Assembly: GCA_049841135.1 (NCBI GenBank)
Contig: JASGHK010000003.1
Span: forward strand, 61,892-125,891
Length of the DNA stretch: 64,000 nt
Direction of reading: 5' to 3'
Origin: JACRCT01 sp049841135
GTDB taxonomy: Bacteria > Myxococcota > Myxococcia > Myxococcales > UBA5297
Part shown: positions 8,248 through 17,557 of the stretch, in pieces
Numbering within the stretch: the first letter of the stretch is position 1
Layout: every line of letters starts with the position of its first letter
Notes under the pieces: model-generated
The model's input: the letters and a program-made list of their open reading frames with translations, nothing else
What the model was told of the DNA's origin: nothing
The model's database searches: none
Position numbers and translations under genes: made by a program

Positions 8248-10899
8248 ATGGTCCTCAAGCTCCTGCCGCGCCTCGTGCTGACAATCAGTCTCTGGCCGTG
8301 CGCGGGCTTCGCCCTCGGCCCGCAAGAAGTGACCGGCCCGGACGAGCCGACCCTTCCCGGCGGAGGCGCGCCACAGATGGAGCTGTTCGCCTTCGCCAAG
8401 GTCTACGGCCTGGAGCTCGGTGGGCCGCAGCGCGAAGCCTTCACCATCATCGACATGTCGGTGGGGACCCGCCTCGTCGTGGACCCGGTCAACAACAAGG
8501 TCTACCTGCTGGAGGGCGGTCGCTTCCGGCACATCGCCGGCTCGGGCGCGGCCGGCCACCTCGACGGCCCGGGCATCCTCGCCCGCTTCAAGATGGGCAT
8601 CTACCCCATCCGCCCCACGGGTGGCTTCGGCCCCGACGGGACGATCTACCTGGCCGAGGTCGCCTCCCCCTACGTCCGCGCGCTCACCCCGCAGCCCGAC
8701 GGCACCTACGTCGTCTCCACCCTCGTCGGCCAAGGATCCACCAAGCTCACCAGCGGCCAGACGCTGCCCGCCGACCAGGTCACGCTCACCGGGCCCACCG
8801 GCCTGCACGCCCTGCCTGACGGCCGGGTGGGCTTCTTCGACGCCAGCAACTCCTACTACCAGCTCACCAAGGACCCGATTGGCGTCTGGCAGGCGACCAA
8901 GCTGACGCTCGCGGATGCCTCCGGAACCTTGGGCTCGCTCTCCATCGCCGGCGTGACCCACGACTGCCACGGGCAGGTCTACATGTGGCATCGCGGCAAC
9001 TGGGCCAATGTGCTGCTGCGCGTCGACGGCGACCAGGCCACGCGCGTCGCCGGCCAGTCGGACTCCGAGGTCGACGCCCTGCGCGCGGCCGGCAGCCCCG
9101 TGCCCGTGGACGGTCCGGTGGATGAGGCCACGTTCTGGACGACCGCCGGCCCCATCCGCCCTGACGGCCGCGCCGTCTACACCTGCGGCGGTGACGAGGC
9201 CGTCCTCCGCCGAATCCTCAACGGCCGCGTCTCCAGCCTGCAGACGGACGGGACCTGGAAGGAGGTGGACAGCCGCAGCCAGGGCTACCAGCTCGGCGGA
9301 GGCATCGCCGTGGCCGCCGATGGCTACGGGTACCTCGCGAGGTCTCCGGTCAACGAGGGCGCCGAGCCGGCGCGAATCTTCCGCTTCAAGCTCTTCGAGC
9401 CGTCTTCGGACTGCCCGGCACCGCCGCCGGGCCTCGACGCCGGGACGGCCTCGGCCGACGCGGGCACTCCCGCGACCAGCGATGCGGGCGTACCCGCCGA
9501 CTCCGGTTCAGGCGACGTCGACCCCGGCCTGTCCGGATGCGGCTGCTCGAGCGCCCACGACGCGCTCTCCTGGCTCGCGCTCGCCTCGGTGATCGGTTGG
9601 CTGGGCGTGCGCCGGCGGCAGCGCGCCGCGGCGGCGTCGGTATGGCTGGTCGGGCTGCTGCTCGGATTGACGTTGGTGCCGGCATCGGCTTCGGCGGCCA
9701 CCCTGGGCGACGAGATCAAGCTGACCACCACGCGCACCGTGAAGGGAATCCAGTCCTGGCCGGCGGTCGCCTGCGCCCCCCCGTCGAACCGCTGCCTGGT
9801 GGTGTTCGAAGAGGGCCGCCCGGTGGCCAGCGGCGTCAGCGACGTGGTGGCGGCGGTGCTGGACTCGAGCAGCCGGACCGTCACCCGCGAGGGCCTGGAC
9901 GTCTGCAGCGCCAGCGACTCGCAGGAGCGGCCGGCGATCGTCTCGACCCCCAACGGCTTCCTGGTGGCCTGGCAGGACCTACGCGCCGGCGACTGGGACC
10001 TGTGGGCCCGGTGGATGGACCCGAGCGGCAACCCGCTGGGCACCGGGGAGTTTGCCCTCGCTGACGGCGCCGGCAACCAGGCGGTGGTGAACCTGGCCGT
10101 CGGCAACGGAACGGTGCTCGCCACCTGGATGGCCTTCAACGGCCACGACTACGACGTGCGCGCGACGGAGCTGGCGGGGATGGTGCCGGCGACCAAGAAC
10201 GGCGTGGCCCTCGCCGCGACCAACCACTACGAGTGGCTCCCAGCTGCCGCCGCGGTGGGCGACAGCTGGCTGCTGGTCTTCCCCTTCAAGCACATCTCTC
10301 AGCCGTGGAAGACCAAGACCTACGCCCAGCGCTTCGCCGCCGGTACGCTCGCGCCGCTCTCCGCTGCACCGCTGGACATCCAGGCAGCGGTCGGAGGCCC
10401 GTTCGCGCCGCAGGTGGTGGCCGCGGGGCCCGTGGCGGCGGTGGTCAACGGGCGGATGTGCGGCAAGACCTACCACCCGGCCTGGATGGACGTGACCCGC
10501 TACGACTGGGCCGCGGGCAAGGTCCTGGCCAACCCCGCCGAGCCGGCGGGGATGTCCGGCGACTGGAAGCAGGAGGTGCGCAACGCGCTGCCCATCCCGC
10601 TCGGCAGGGACTACGACACGACCAGCATGAACCCGAGCATCGCCGCCGAGGGCAACGACCTCGTCGTGGTGTTCGAGCAGCAGAACGCCGCCAATCCCGG
10701 CGTGGTCCAGCTCGCGCGCATCGATGCCTCCACCGGGACGCTTGCCGAGTGGCCGCTGACGAAGGTGGCCGGCGACGTGAAGTGCGCGGCGTCGCAGCCG
10801 AAGGTGGCGTACGCCGGGCCCGGGCTGTTCCTCATCACCTACCGACTAGATTGCGAGGACGGCGGGCGCATCGCGGCGAGGTTCCTGAGCGTTCCGTAG
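8248..10899 (+). CDS. Secreted two-part beta-propeller-like protein with an internal MYXO-CTERM-like segment
   Basis: An 883-residue frame with a signal peptide (MVLKLLPRLVLTISLWPCAG). Residues about 40-395 look like NHL-type propeller repeats. An Asp/Ala/Pro-rich linker follows, then at 430-460 a MYXO-CTERM-like tail: GCGC (Cys431 and Cys433), a hydrophobic helix, and VRRRQR. In most proteins the chain would end here. Instead the frame continues through a second hydrophobic stretch ending PASASA, which looks like another signal peptide. A second beta-rich domain then runs to 883 (WQDLRAGDWDLWARWM, about 575). A GTG at 9607 could start the second half as a separate secreted protein. Either this is a genuine fusion or two adjacent genes have overlapping ends. 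Confidence 0.7.
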   Translation: MVLKLLPRLVLTISLWPCAGFALGPQEVTGPDEPTLPGGGAPQMELFAFAKVYGLELGGPQREAFTIIDMSVGTRLVVDPVNNKVYLLEGGRFRHIAGSGAAGHLDGPGILARFKMGIYPIRPTGGFGPDGTIYLAEVASPYVRALTPQPDGTYVVSTLVGQGSTKLTSGQTLPADQVTLTGPTGLHALPDGRVGFFDASNSYYQLTKDPIGVWQATKLTLADASGTLGSLSIAGVTHDCHGQVYMWHRGNWANVLLRVDGDQATRVAGQSDSEVDALRAAGSPVPVDGPVDEATFWTTAGPIRPDGRAVYTCGGDEAVLRRILNGRVSSLQTDGTWKEVDSRSQGYQLGGGIAVAADGYGYLARSPVNEGAEPARIFRFKLFEPSSDCPAPPPGLDAGTASADAGTPATSDAGVPADSGSGDVDPGLSGCGCSSAHDALSWLALASVIGWLGVRRRQRAAAASVWLVGLLLGLTLVPASASAATLGDEIKLTTTRTVKGIQSWPAVACAPPSNRCLVVFEEGRPVASGVSDVVAAVLDSSSRTVTREGLDVCSASDSQERPAIVSTPNGFLVAWQDLRAGDWDLWARWMDPSGNPLGTGEFALADGAGNQAVVNLAVGNGTVLATWMAFNGHDYDVRATELAGMVPATKNGVALAATNHYEWLPAAAAVGDSWLLVFPFKHISQPWKTKTYAQRFAAGTLAPLSAAPLDIQAAVGGPFAPQVVAAGPVAAVVNGRMCGKTYHPAWMDVTRYDWAAGKVLANPAEPAGMSGDWKQEVRNALPIPLGRDYDTTSMNPSIAAEGNDLVVVFEQQNAANPGVVQLARIDASTGTLAEWPLTKVAGDVKCAASQPKVAYAGPGLFLITYRLDCEDGGRIAARFLSVP

Positions 10900-10953
10900 G
10901 CGCGGCGAACCTGGGCACCGCGCGTCACCGGAAGCCGCCGGGGCGGCCCGGCA

Positions 10954-10993
10954 CCCCGAGCTTGGAGACCGACACCCCGAGCTTGTCGAGGGG
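10954..10993. repeat. REP-like palindromic element, one full and one partial copy
   Basis: The core CCCCGAGCTTGTCGAGGGG (10975-10993) is an imperfect dyad of the CCCTGAGCCTGTCGAAGGG type found as extragenic repeats in many Proteobacteria. A partial copy (CACCCCGAGCTTG) lies directly upstream at 10952-10964. It sits in the gap between the end of the 8248-10899 gene and the convergent lipoprotein gene. A related copy is at 29999-30016. It may act as a transcript end or be a RAYT-mobilised repeat; no RAYT transposase is visible in this window. Confidence 0.45.
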
Positions 10994-11138
10994 CCAGAGC
11001 TTGAGTCCTTGCCCACTCCAGCCCGTCTTCCCCTCCCATTTGAAGAAGACGGCTGCGCGTCGCCCGACTGAAGAAATGCGCCGCAAGGTGACGAGTCGCT
11101 TGCCGCCCCATTCGACCTCTTCGCTCTTCGGCTCCTCG

Positions 11139-12485
11139 TCAGGGAGCAAAGACCAGCAGCCGCCCGGCGACGAGGATCGGCGGCGTGTCCCAGGACTGCC
11201 GCGCTGCCGGCGCGCCCACGAAGGGGAAGTCGGGATCTTCCTCCAGCCAGCGCGCGGTTCCGAGGACCGGGTCGATCTCGACGGTCCCGTACTCCGGCGC
11301 ATCGGCGTCGAAGTGGCAAATCTGCGCCAGGTAGAGCTTGCCGTCCTTGGCGACCAGGCTCTTCGGGTCGAGCGTGCCCGCGTGCTGTGGGAAGAGCCCG
11401 CGGTAGCGCCAGCGTGGCGACGAGCCCGGCGCGATCTCCCAGAGGCCCTGGCCGCCGAGGGCGTAGACGGTCTGGCCTACCAGCGCCAGCGAGACCAGCC
11501 TCTCGCTCGCCTGCGCCAGCACCTCGGACGTGAACGCCTTCCGGTCGTAGCGGCGCAGCTCGGTCGTCACGGAAGCCTTCTGTGCCACCAGGTAGTAGAC
11601 GGCGCTGCCGTCGACTGCCGCGAGGTCGACGAGCTCCTCGCCTGAGGCCAGCTTCTGCAGAGTCCCACCGCCCGCGGGGTAGTAGCTCGCGAGCACGCCG
11701 GCGTGGCCGACGAAGTAGTCGGTGCCCACCGCGACGCCGCGGGTGGTGGGCATCGGGATGCCTGGCATGGCCCCGGTGGCCGCCCCGTCGCCCACGGCGA
11801 GCAGGAGGTCGTACTTGCGCGAGCCAGCGCCGGTGCCGCGAACGAGCCAGGTGCCGTAGGTGGGCTCGGTGGCCGCGGTCTGGTACGTCACGTTCTGGCT
11901 TGGCGGCTGCGAGTCGAGCTCGATGCGCGCCCGGGTGGCGACGTCCACCGAGACCAGGCGCTCCGGGCCAGCCGCGGAGCCCCGGCGGACCTGGAAGAGG
12001 ACGCGCTGCTCGGTCGCATGGACGACCCAGGCCTGAGCGGCCTCGAGCTCGGCCAAGCTCACCAGGACCTCGGCCAATCCATCTTGGGAGACGAGCATGA
12101 AGCAGCCGCCGTCCACGGGGCAGGTCGGGGAAGGCATCGGCGGAGTGCGGCAGAGCGATTCGGAGAGCGGGGGCAACGCCGGGATGAGGCCCGCATCGTC
12201 AGCAACGACGATCACGCCGGAGTCGCGCCCCGGGGCTGCGGCGTCCGGAGCCGGGCTCGTCGCATCCGGCATCGGCGGCGCGGCGTCGGGCGCAGCCGGG
12301 AGAGATGCATCCAGGCCAGGCGACGCGGCATCGAACGGCGTGCGCCCCGCGTCACGGACGGGAATCGATCCGTCAGCAGGCTCTTCCGGGTTTCCGACCG
12401 GGTTGAAGCAGGCCGACGGCAGCGCCAGCACGACGAGACCGAGGACAACTCGCCGCCAAAGCAGGGGTACGCAGGGCAATCGCAT
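11139..12485 (-). CDS. Lipoprotein with Asp/Ala/Pro-rich linker and propeller-like domain
   Basis: A 448-residue predicted lipoprotein. The ATG at 12485 gives MRLPCVPLLWRRVVLGLVVLALPSAC with the lipobox Cys at 26; in-frame codons further upstream add an implausible leader. Residues about 35-110 are a low-complexity Ala/Pro/Asp linker (repeats such as PDAAPPMPDAT) typical of myxobacterial surface lipoproteins. The remaining 320 residues are beta-rich with regularly spaced short hydrophobic strands and a Cys pair in CPVDGGCFML, consistent with a beta-propeller, though no catalytic motif is visible. The gene reads away from two operator-like inverted repeats at 12590-12605 and 12656-12671. Function unknown; a location on the outer membrane is inferred. 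Confidence 0.65.
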   Translation of the reverse strand: MRLPCVPLLWRRVVLGLVVLALPSACFNPVGNPEEPADGSIPVRDAGRTPFDAASPGLDASLPAAPDAAPPMPDATSPAPDAAAPGRDSGVIVVADDAGLIPALPPLSESLCRTPPMPSPTCPVDGGCFMLVSQDGLAEVLVSLAELEAAQAWVVHATEQRVLFQVRRGSAAGPERLVSVDVATRARIELDSQPPSQNVTYQTAATEPTYGTWLVRGTGAGSRKYDLLLAVGDGAATGAMPGIPMPTTRGVAVGTDYFVGHAGVLASYYPAGGGTLQKLASGEELVDLAAVDGSAVYYLVAQKASVTTELRRYDRKAFTSEVLAQASERLVSLALVGQTVYALGGQGLWEIAPGSSPRWRYRGLFPQHAGTLDPKSLVAKDGKLYLAQICHFDADAPEYGTVEIDPVLGTARWLEEDPDFPFVGAPAARQSWDTPPILVAGRLLVFAP

Positions 12486-12589
12486 GGCGGATTGGATTCC
12501 CCAGTCGGGGTGACGTTGTGCCCGCCTGGGGCCCCACGACCCGAAGACGGCCGAGATCTCGGGGGCCGTACGGGAGGTTGCACGATTCC

Positions 12590-12605
12590 CGTGACCGCAG
12601 TCACG
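12590..12605. promoter_or_regulatory. GTGA-N6-TCAC inverted repeat (CRP/FNR-family-like operator)
   Basis: The sequence CGTGACCGCAGTCACG is a perfect palindrome in its half-sites, with the TGTGA-N6-TCACA architecture bound by CRP/FNR-family regulators. It lies 105 bases upstream of the lipoprotein start (12485, minus) in a divergent promoter region. A second site is centred 66 bp away, and a third is at 21682-21697. The regulator is not in this window; binding is inferred from the pattern only. Confidence 0.45.
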
Positions 12606-12655
12606 CTCTGTCAGCCACAACCAACCCCGGACGCAGGCTCGGGAATTCGGTGCTT

Positions 12656-12671
12656 GGTGACGAGCGTCACG
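12656..12671. promoter_or_regulatory. Second GTGA-N6-TCAC inverted repeat
   Basis: GGTGACGAGCGTCACG repeats the GTGA-N6-TCAC layout in the same divergent region. It lies 107 bases upstream of the nucleoside hydrolase ATG (12779, plus). The two sites are roughly equidistant from the two divergent start codons, which suggests one protein controlling both directions. This is inference from symmetry and spacing. Confidence 0.45.
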
Positions 12672-12778
12672 TCGCGGCCCGCATCGATCATATGGGTGAA
12701 GCTGGAGGGCCAGGGCGAGGACGCGATGAGTCCGTCGAGCCGCGTGGCAGGAGCCCGGCCCTGGGCTAGAACCAGACC

Positions 12779-14042
12779 ATGCGCGAAGAGAGCGAGTTGG
12801 CGCCGCAGGCCCACTTCCGGACCGCCCAGGACCCGGGCTACCGCTTCCGGGACGTCAGAGTCCCGTACCGCTCCGAGCAGATGGAGCTCTCGGATACCGA
12901 GCGAGCTCTCTTGCTGCGCCGCCTCGAGGCCGACCGCGACGATGGCCTGGTCGATCCTGGCGCCGCCCCCCAGGCTCCTCGCCGGCTGATCCTCGACACC
13001 GACATCGGCACCGACGCTGACGATGCGCTGGCGCTGCTGCTGCTCCTGAACCTGCCGGCCGCCGACGTCGAGCTTCTTGGGCGTCACGACCGTCTATGGG
13101 CACTCGCACCTGCGCGCCGCCGTGGCCCAGAAGGTGGTCGGCGCCTGGGCCGCGCGGCTCGGGAGGCCCGCGCCGAAGGTGGTCGCCGGAGAGTCGACGC
13201 CTCTGGGGACGCACATGCCGGTCTGGCACACCGGCTTCGAGGGACACGAGATCCTCCCGCCCGAGGAGGTCGCCGCCCTGATGCGCCGCTCGGACTTCGT
13301 GGTCGAGAACGGGCTCGCCCCCGGCACTCGCCACGACGCCGCCCGGTTCATCGTCGAGCAGGTCCGCGCCCGCCCCGGCGAGGTGACGCTGGCGTGCATC
13401 GGCGCGCTCTCCAACGTCGCGACCGCGCTCCGCCTCGACCCGGGCATCGCCCCGCTCGTCCGGCGCATCGTCTTCATGGGCACCGGCAGCCGCCTTCGCG
13501 CCGCTCCCGACGGCCTCTCCCGCCTGCCGATGGCGGGGCCGAAGGAGCCGGTAGTCCCTGGCCGCGGCGTCCCCTGGCTCCACTACCCCAATCTCAACAT
13601 CGTGGGCGACACGCTCGCGGCCGTGCGCGTCTTCGAGTCCGGCATCCCCGTTGACGTGGTCGGAGACACGGTGACGAACCAGCTCTGGTGGGGCGCTCCG
13701 GACGAGGCCTCGGCGAGCGAGTGCCGCGCGCTGCGCGAGGCTCGCGAGCCGGCGGAGTCGGCGGTGGTGGGCCAGCTGCTCGACGTCTGGCTGCGATACC
13801 GCACGGTGATCTTCGGGCGGCCGGTGGCCGGGACCTGCCCTCACGATCCCTTGACCGTCGCCGAGGCCATCTACCCGCGCCGCTTCCTGCAGTTCAGCGC
13901 TCCAGGCCACCTGCTGGTGCACGAGTGGGCGGGCTTCTCCACCTTCGTCTGCGGCGCCGGCGGGCCGCATCGCCTCGCGCGCACCGTGGATGCCGGAGGG
14001 TTTCTGGAGCTGCTGGGGCGCCGGCTCGTGCCGCGCTACTGA
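12779..14042 (+). CDS. Nucleoside hydrolase (inosine-uridine type), frameshifted
   Basis: Nucleoside hydrolases cleave the N-glycosidic bond of nucleosides using a Ca2+ held by an Asp cluster. The cluster is present as LILDTDIGTDADDALAL (residues about 69-85). The family-typical ELLGVTTVYGHS follows only if one base is removed from the GGG at 13079-13081; otherwise the frame runs into unrelated sequence. The second part (read from 13077 to 14042) continues with NGLAPGTRHD, CIGALSNVATAL and a C-terminal CPHDPLTVAEAIYP, where the family has a catalytic/metal-binding HDP motif. The joined protein is about 420 residues, a little longer than usual because of a 65-residue N-terminal extension. Either an assembly indel or a recent pseudogene; I favour the former. 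Confidence 0.8.
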
Positions 14043-14074
14043 TGCCGGAGCGGGCGCATCGAGAATCCCGCGGC

Positions 14075-15670
14075 TCAGTCGGTACAGCTGGTGTCGGCGG
14101 AGTCGCACTCCACGACGGTGAAGGTGTACTCCGCGCCAGTGACGCCCAACGAGTCGACTGCGAAGAAGTAGGTTCCCGCCGCCAGCGTGCCGGCGATCGT
14201 GCGCGAGGCGCTCTTCAGGCAACTCCCGCCGTCGGTGCCGTCCAGCAGGTACAGCGCGACACGGTTCGTCTTCTGGTCGAGCACGGTGGCTCGCAACGCG
14301 GTGGGCGCGGTGAGCGTCAGCTCGTAGACCACCTCCGGGCCGGGCGCCGCCGTGGCCCCCGGACAGCCGTAGGTGCTCAGCGACGAGCTCGTCGAAGTCG
14401 AGGTGTCGCGCAAGTCGGTGAACGGCAGCTGCCCGACGCGAATCGGACTCCCGGTCGAGCCCGTTCCCTCCAGGGTCGGCATCGGCGGGTCGATGGCATC
14501 CGCGCCTTCGTTGAAGATCCGGTCGAGCAGGTGCAGCTCCTGGAGGGTGGCCAGGTTGCGCACGTTGTAGCCGTAGCCGAGGTCCTGCGGACGGAACCAG
14601 CAGCCGCTGTTGTAGCTCTGCACGGTGGGGTGGATGCCGTCGCCGCCGATGCCGTGCGGCGCAGGCAGCGCCATCAGCTCCCGGTTGAGGTCGATCAGCG
14701 GGATTTGCCGGCCCTGGGCGATGGCCCGCGCCACGGCGGTGAAGTGCGGGACCAGCGTGAGGTAGCGCGGGTCGTCCTGGCGCGGGGGCATGGTCGTCAC
14801 CACCGGGATCACGCCGCGGGCCATCAGCGCGTCCACGTCGGCGAGCAGCGAGGCCTCGTAGGGCGCGAGCTTTTGCTCGAGCGGGTAGGCGGCGCCGCCT
14901 CCCAGCCCGATGTCGTTGGAGCCGTACATGACGATGGCGTACTGCGCCTGCGTGGCCGCCAGCTCGCTCTCCAGCGGCGCCGGGTTGCCCGAGAGCGGGT
15001 AGCTCGCCGACACGCCCACCTTCGCCGCGAGGCTCACCCGCGAGAACGGCGAGCCGGTCCCCACGACCGCCGAGCGGAAGCGCTGGATGGTGCCCTCGAG
15101 CTCCGTCCGGCCATCCAGCAGGACGTTGGTCTCCCACGACGGAGACTGGCCGGTGACGTCGCCGTCGAAGCAGGAGAGGAAGGCGCTGTTGACGGTGATG
15201 GAGTCGCCGACCTTCATGAACACGTCGGGGCGCAGCCCGGTGCCGCGCGCCGCGATGGCGCGCAGGTTGGCGACGATCTCGGCGGTCAGCGGCGAGAGTG
15301 TCCGGTCCGCTGGATAGAGGACTCGGCTGCCCCCGGTGACGACGACCGCCGCGTCCGCTGGGGCCCCTGAGTCCGGACGCGGGCTGGCGTCCGGAGGGAA
15401 CTGGCTCGCGTCGCCGGGGTGCTCGGCAGCGTCGCGCGCAGCGGCCGCGTCAGGCGCCTGCGCATCTGAAGGCACCGCCGGCGAGGCGTCCCGGGCGGTC
15501 TCCGCGTCCGCCCCGGCCTCCTCCGCAGCATCAGCAGCTTCCGAAGCGGCGTCGGGAGCGGAGGTCAGCAGTGCGTCCGGCGATCCGCCAGGTACCTCAG
15601 GAAACGGCTCGACGATGCCGACGCAACCTGCTCCGAGAACTCCCAGCGCTGCCAGGACCCAGGGTCGCAT
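14075..15670 (-). CDS. SGNH/GDSL-family hydrolase lipoprotein
   Basis: A 531-residue predicted lipoprotein; the ATG at 15670 gives MRPWVLAALGVLGAGC with the lipobox Cys at 16. Residues about 30-120 are an Ala/Asp/Pro-rich linker. The catalytic domain shows block I VGDSITVNS (nucleophile Ser), block III GSNDIG and block V DGIHPT (Asp/His), the hallmarks of SGNH esterases and lipases. A C-terminal beta domain of about 130 residues (from VVYELTLTAP) resembles pre-peptidase-type domains and ends in a Cys-containing tail. The substrate is unknown; an ester such as an acylated polysaccharide or lipid is plausible. It ends 33 bases from the convergent nucleoside hydrolase. Confidence 0.82.
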   Translation of the reverse strand: MRPWVLAALGVLGAGCVGIVEPFPEVPGGSPDALLTSAPDAASEAADAAEEAGADAETARDASPAVPSDAQAPDAAAARDAAEHPGDASQFPPDASPRPDSGAPADAAVVVTGGSRVLYPADRTLSPLTAEIVANLRAIAARGTGLRPDVFMKVGDSITVNSAFLSCFDGDVTGQSPSWETNVLLDGRTELEGTIQRFRSAVVGTGSPFSRVSLAAKVGVSASYPLSGNPAPLESELAATQAQYAIVMYGSNDIGLGGGAAYPLEQKLAPYEASLLADVDALMARGVIPVVTTMPPRQDDPRYLTLVPHFTAVARAIAQGRQIPLIDLNRELMALPAPHGIGGDGIHPTVQSYNSGCWFRPQDLGYGYNVRNLATLQELHLLDRIFNEGADAIDPPMPTLEGTGSTGSPIRVGQLPFTDLRDTSTSTSSSLSTYGCPGATAAPGPEVVYELTLTAPTALRATVLDQKTNRVALYLLDGTDGGSCLKSASRTIAGTLAAGTYFFAVDSLGVTGAEYTFTVVECDSADTSCTD

Positions 15671-15850
15671 GGACCTCCGTGCTGCCCGCGCCGGCCTCCC
15701 TGCGACGCGCGTGCACGGTAGCAAGAGCGTTGGGCCGTCAACAGAAGGCCCCCCGGCAAACCGGAGCGCCACCGAGACAGGCTCACCCGCACGGGCGTGA
15801 ACTGATCCCCTGAGTTGGAGGGCGCCCCCGCCCACAGCCCCCGGAGGGGC

Positions 15851-17059
15851 TCAGTAAAGCCACGGGACGATGCGCCAGCGCACGCGCGCGGTGTACGCCT
15901 TCCAGTCCTCGCCGTACTTCTCGGCGCAGTGCCGTCCGTCGCGCCACTCGCGGTGCACGAGGAGGATGGTGAAGTAGGTGATGTAGAAGTACGGCACGAG
16001 CCGGTCGACGCCGGTGGCCAGGCACCAGGCGAGCCCCATCATCAGGTCGCCCAGGTAGTTGGCGTGGCGCGCGATTCCCCACCAGCCGGAGACGAGCAGC
16101 TTCGTCCCGCGCTGCGTCTGGATGAACTCGGCCGGCTTGCCCCAGATCTGCGTCCTGCGGCCGCGGCGGAACTCGTTCTTCTGCAGGTTGGAGGTGCGGA
16201 AGATGAAGTAGCCGGCGAAGTTGAGCAGGGCGACGCCGGCCACCGCCCACGCCGGCAGGTCCACCGCGTGGTGCGCGAGGTAGACCGCCTGCAGCGAGAA
16301 CGTGAAGGGGATCCACACCAGGCACCCCCAGCCCAGGATGAAGCCGAAGCCCTCGTGCTGGATGTCCCAGGTCGAGAGGATGGCCTCCTCGACCACGAAG
16401 TAGTCGACCACGTAGAACACCTGGCAGCCGACGACCAGCCACATCGCGGCGCTGACCTGGCCGGTCCGCGCGTGCTGGGCCCAGAGCGCCGACAGGTCGA
16501 TGAGGACCCAGAGGATCATCCCCGGCCGCGACTCGCAGAAGAACTTCCAGTCGAAGCTCCGGGTGCGCGGGTTGAGCGCGGCGCCCAGCACGTACTTCTC
16601 GACCCAGTTCTGCCGGTGCTCCTCCTCGGTCGCCTGGCCGCGCGAGAGCACCGCGACCAGCAGGCAGAAGACGAGCACGATTGCGTTCGCCGCCGTCAGC
16701 AGCGGCGCGACGTGGTCGAAGAGCCAGGCCGGATCCAGCCAGCCCGCGGCCGCGGCCCCCACGGCGAAGAGCAGCGTGACCGCGAGCGCGGCCAGCCCGT
16801 TGGTCCGGTACGGAAGCGTCCGCCCGTCGGCGAGCGGCATCCCCTGCACGGTCTTGCCCGGGAGCAGCGCCATCAGCGCCGCCTGGAAGGCGAGCCAGCC
16901 CAGATACGCCGCCACGACCTCGGGCGTCGGCGCGATCACGCGCAGCGGCGCCAGGAGCGCGCCGTCGAAGAAGACGACCGAGGAGATCAGGTAGAGGGTG
17001 ACGGCCGGCAGGGCCACCACCATCGCCGCGAGCAGGGCCGTTCGAAGGGGGCGTGGCAT
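15851..17059 (-). CDS. ERG24/ERG4/LBR-type delta(14)-sterol reductase family protein
   Basis: The family reduces double bonds in sterols (C14 or C24(28)) with NADPH inside membranes. This 402-residue protein has about ten hydrophobic helices and both family signatures. The first is DGRTLPYRTNG (residues about 78-88), matching the L-x-Y-x-x-NG motif of LBR and TM7SF2. The second is LLVSGWWGIARHANYLGD near residue 320, followed by LMMGLAW. The C-terminus also fits (REWRDGRHCAEKYG, DWKAY). One change from the usual RHPNYLGD is Ala for Pro. The start at 17059 is nine bases after the stop of the EXPERA gene, so the two are probably one operon. The precise sterol position reduced cannot be read from sequence. 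Confidence 0.9.
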   Translation of the reverse strand: MPRPLRTALLAAMVVALPAVTLYLISSVVFFDGALLAPLRVIAPTPEVVAAYLGWLAFQAALMALLPGKTVQGMPLADGRTLPYRTNGLAALAVTLLFAVGAAAAGWLDPAWLFDHVAPLLTAANAIVLVFCLLVAVLSRGQATEEEHRQNWVEKYVLGAALNPRTRSFDWKFFCESRPGMILWVLIDLSALWAQHARTGQVSAAMWLVVGCQVFYVVDYFVVEEAILSTWDIQHEGFGFILGWGCLVWIPFTFSLQAVYLAHHAVDLPAWAVAGVALLNFAGYFIFRTSNLQKNEFRRGRRTQIWGKPAEFIQTQRGTKLLVSGWWGIARHANYLGDLMMGLAWCLATGVDRLVPYFYITYFTILLVHREWRDGRHCAEKYGEDWKAYTARVRWRIVPWLY

Positions 17060-17068
17060 CGGCGAATC

Positions 17069-17557
17069 CTAGAACTTGCGATGGAAGGGGTTGGGCGCGC
17101 GCATGCGGACGAGCAAGAGGAGCGGGACCAGAATGTAGGGCGTGTTGAAGGCCAGGAACTTGGCGGGGAAGGTTACGCGCAGCGCCGGGTCGCCGAAGAA
17201 CTCCTCGGCGAACATGATGCCGGTGATGCTGCAGATCATCGTGGCGTAGATGACCGCCGGCAGCTGGATCCCGTTCTTGCCCTTGATCAGCGCCCAGGCC
17301 AGCACCACGTAGAACGGGCCGTAGACGAACGCCGACAGGAAGGTCGCGATGCGCAGCCACAGCGGTGCGTGCATCAGCAGCGGGTCGGTATCGTGCGCGT
17401 ACCACCAGTTGGCGCGGACGATGGGGTTGGCCGAGTCGGGGATCATCGGCACGCCGAGCGCGACCAGCGAGTCGGAGATGGCGCTGGTGGTGGCGAAGAC
17501 ACAGAAGACGATGGCGAGGACGAGGTCGATGCGGCGCTGGCGCAGGGGCAGGTTCAT
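17069..17557 (-). CDS. EXPERA-domain (TMEM97/EBP-like) four-helix membrane protein
   Basis: A 162-residue protein with four hydrophobic helices. The sequence DTDPLLMHAPLWLR (about 63-76) and ALIKGKNGIQLPAVIY (about 97-112) match the TMEM97/MAC30 pattern (DPLM..PP.W and GKN.I..PA.IY). The EXPERA superfamily includes sterol delta8-delta7 isomerase (EBP) and TMEM97, which binds sterols. It is the first gene of a two-gene operon with the sterol reductase. I infer sterol binding or isomerisation, but the catalytic residues of true EBP are not clearly present. The ATG at 17557 removes a Gly/Arg-rich leader that a start at 17689 would add. Confidence 0.72.
   Translation of the reverse strand: MNLPLRQRRIDLVLAIVFCVFATTSAISDSLVALGVPMIPDSANPIVRANWWYAHDTDPLLMHAPLWLRIATFLSAFVYGPFYVVLAWALIKGKNGIQLPAVIYATMICSITGIMFAEEFFGDPALRVTFPAKFLAFNTPYILVPLLLLVRMRAPNPFHRKF

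Noticed and set aside
10925..11302. A 125-codon minus-strand frame after the lipoprotein stop
   Set aside because: It overlaps the REP-like element and the lipoprotein C-terminus, lacks a ribosome site and has no recognisable domain.
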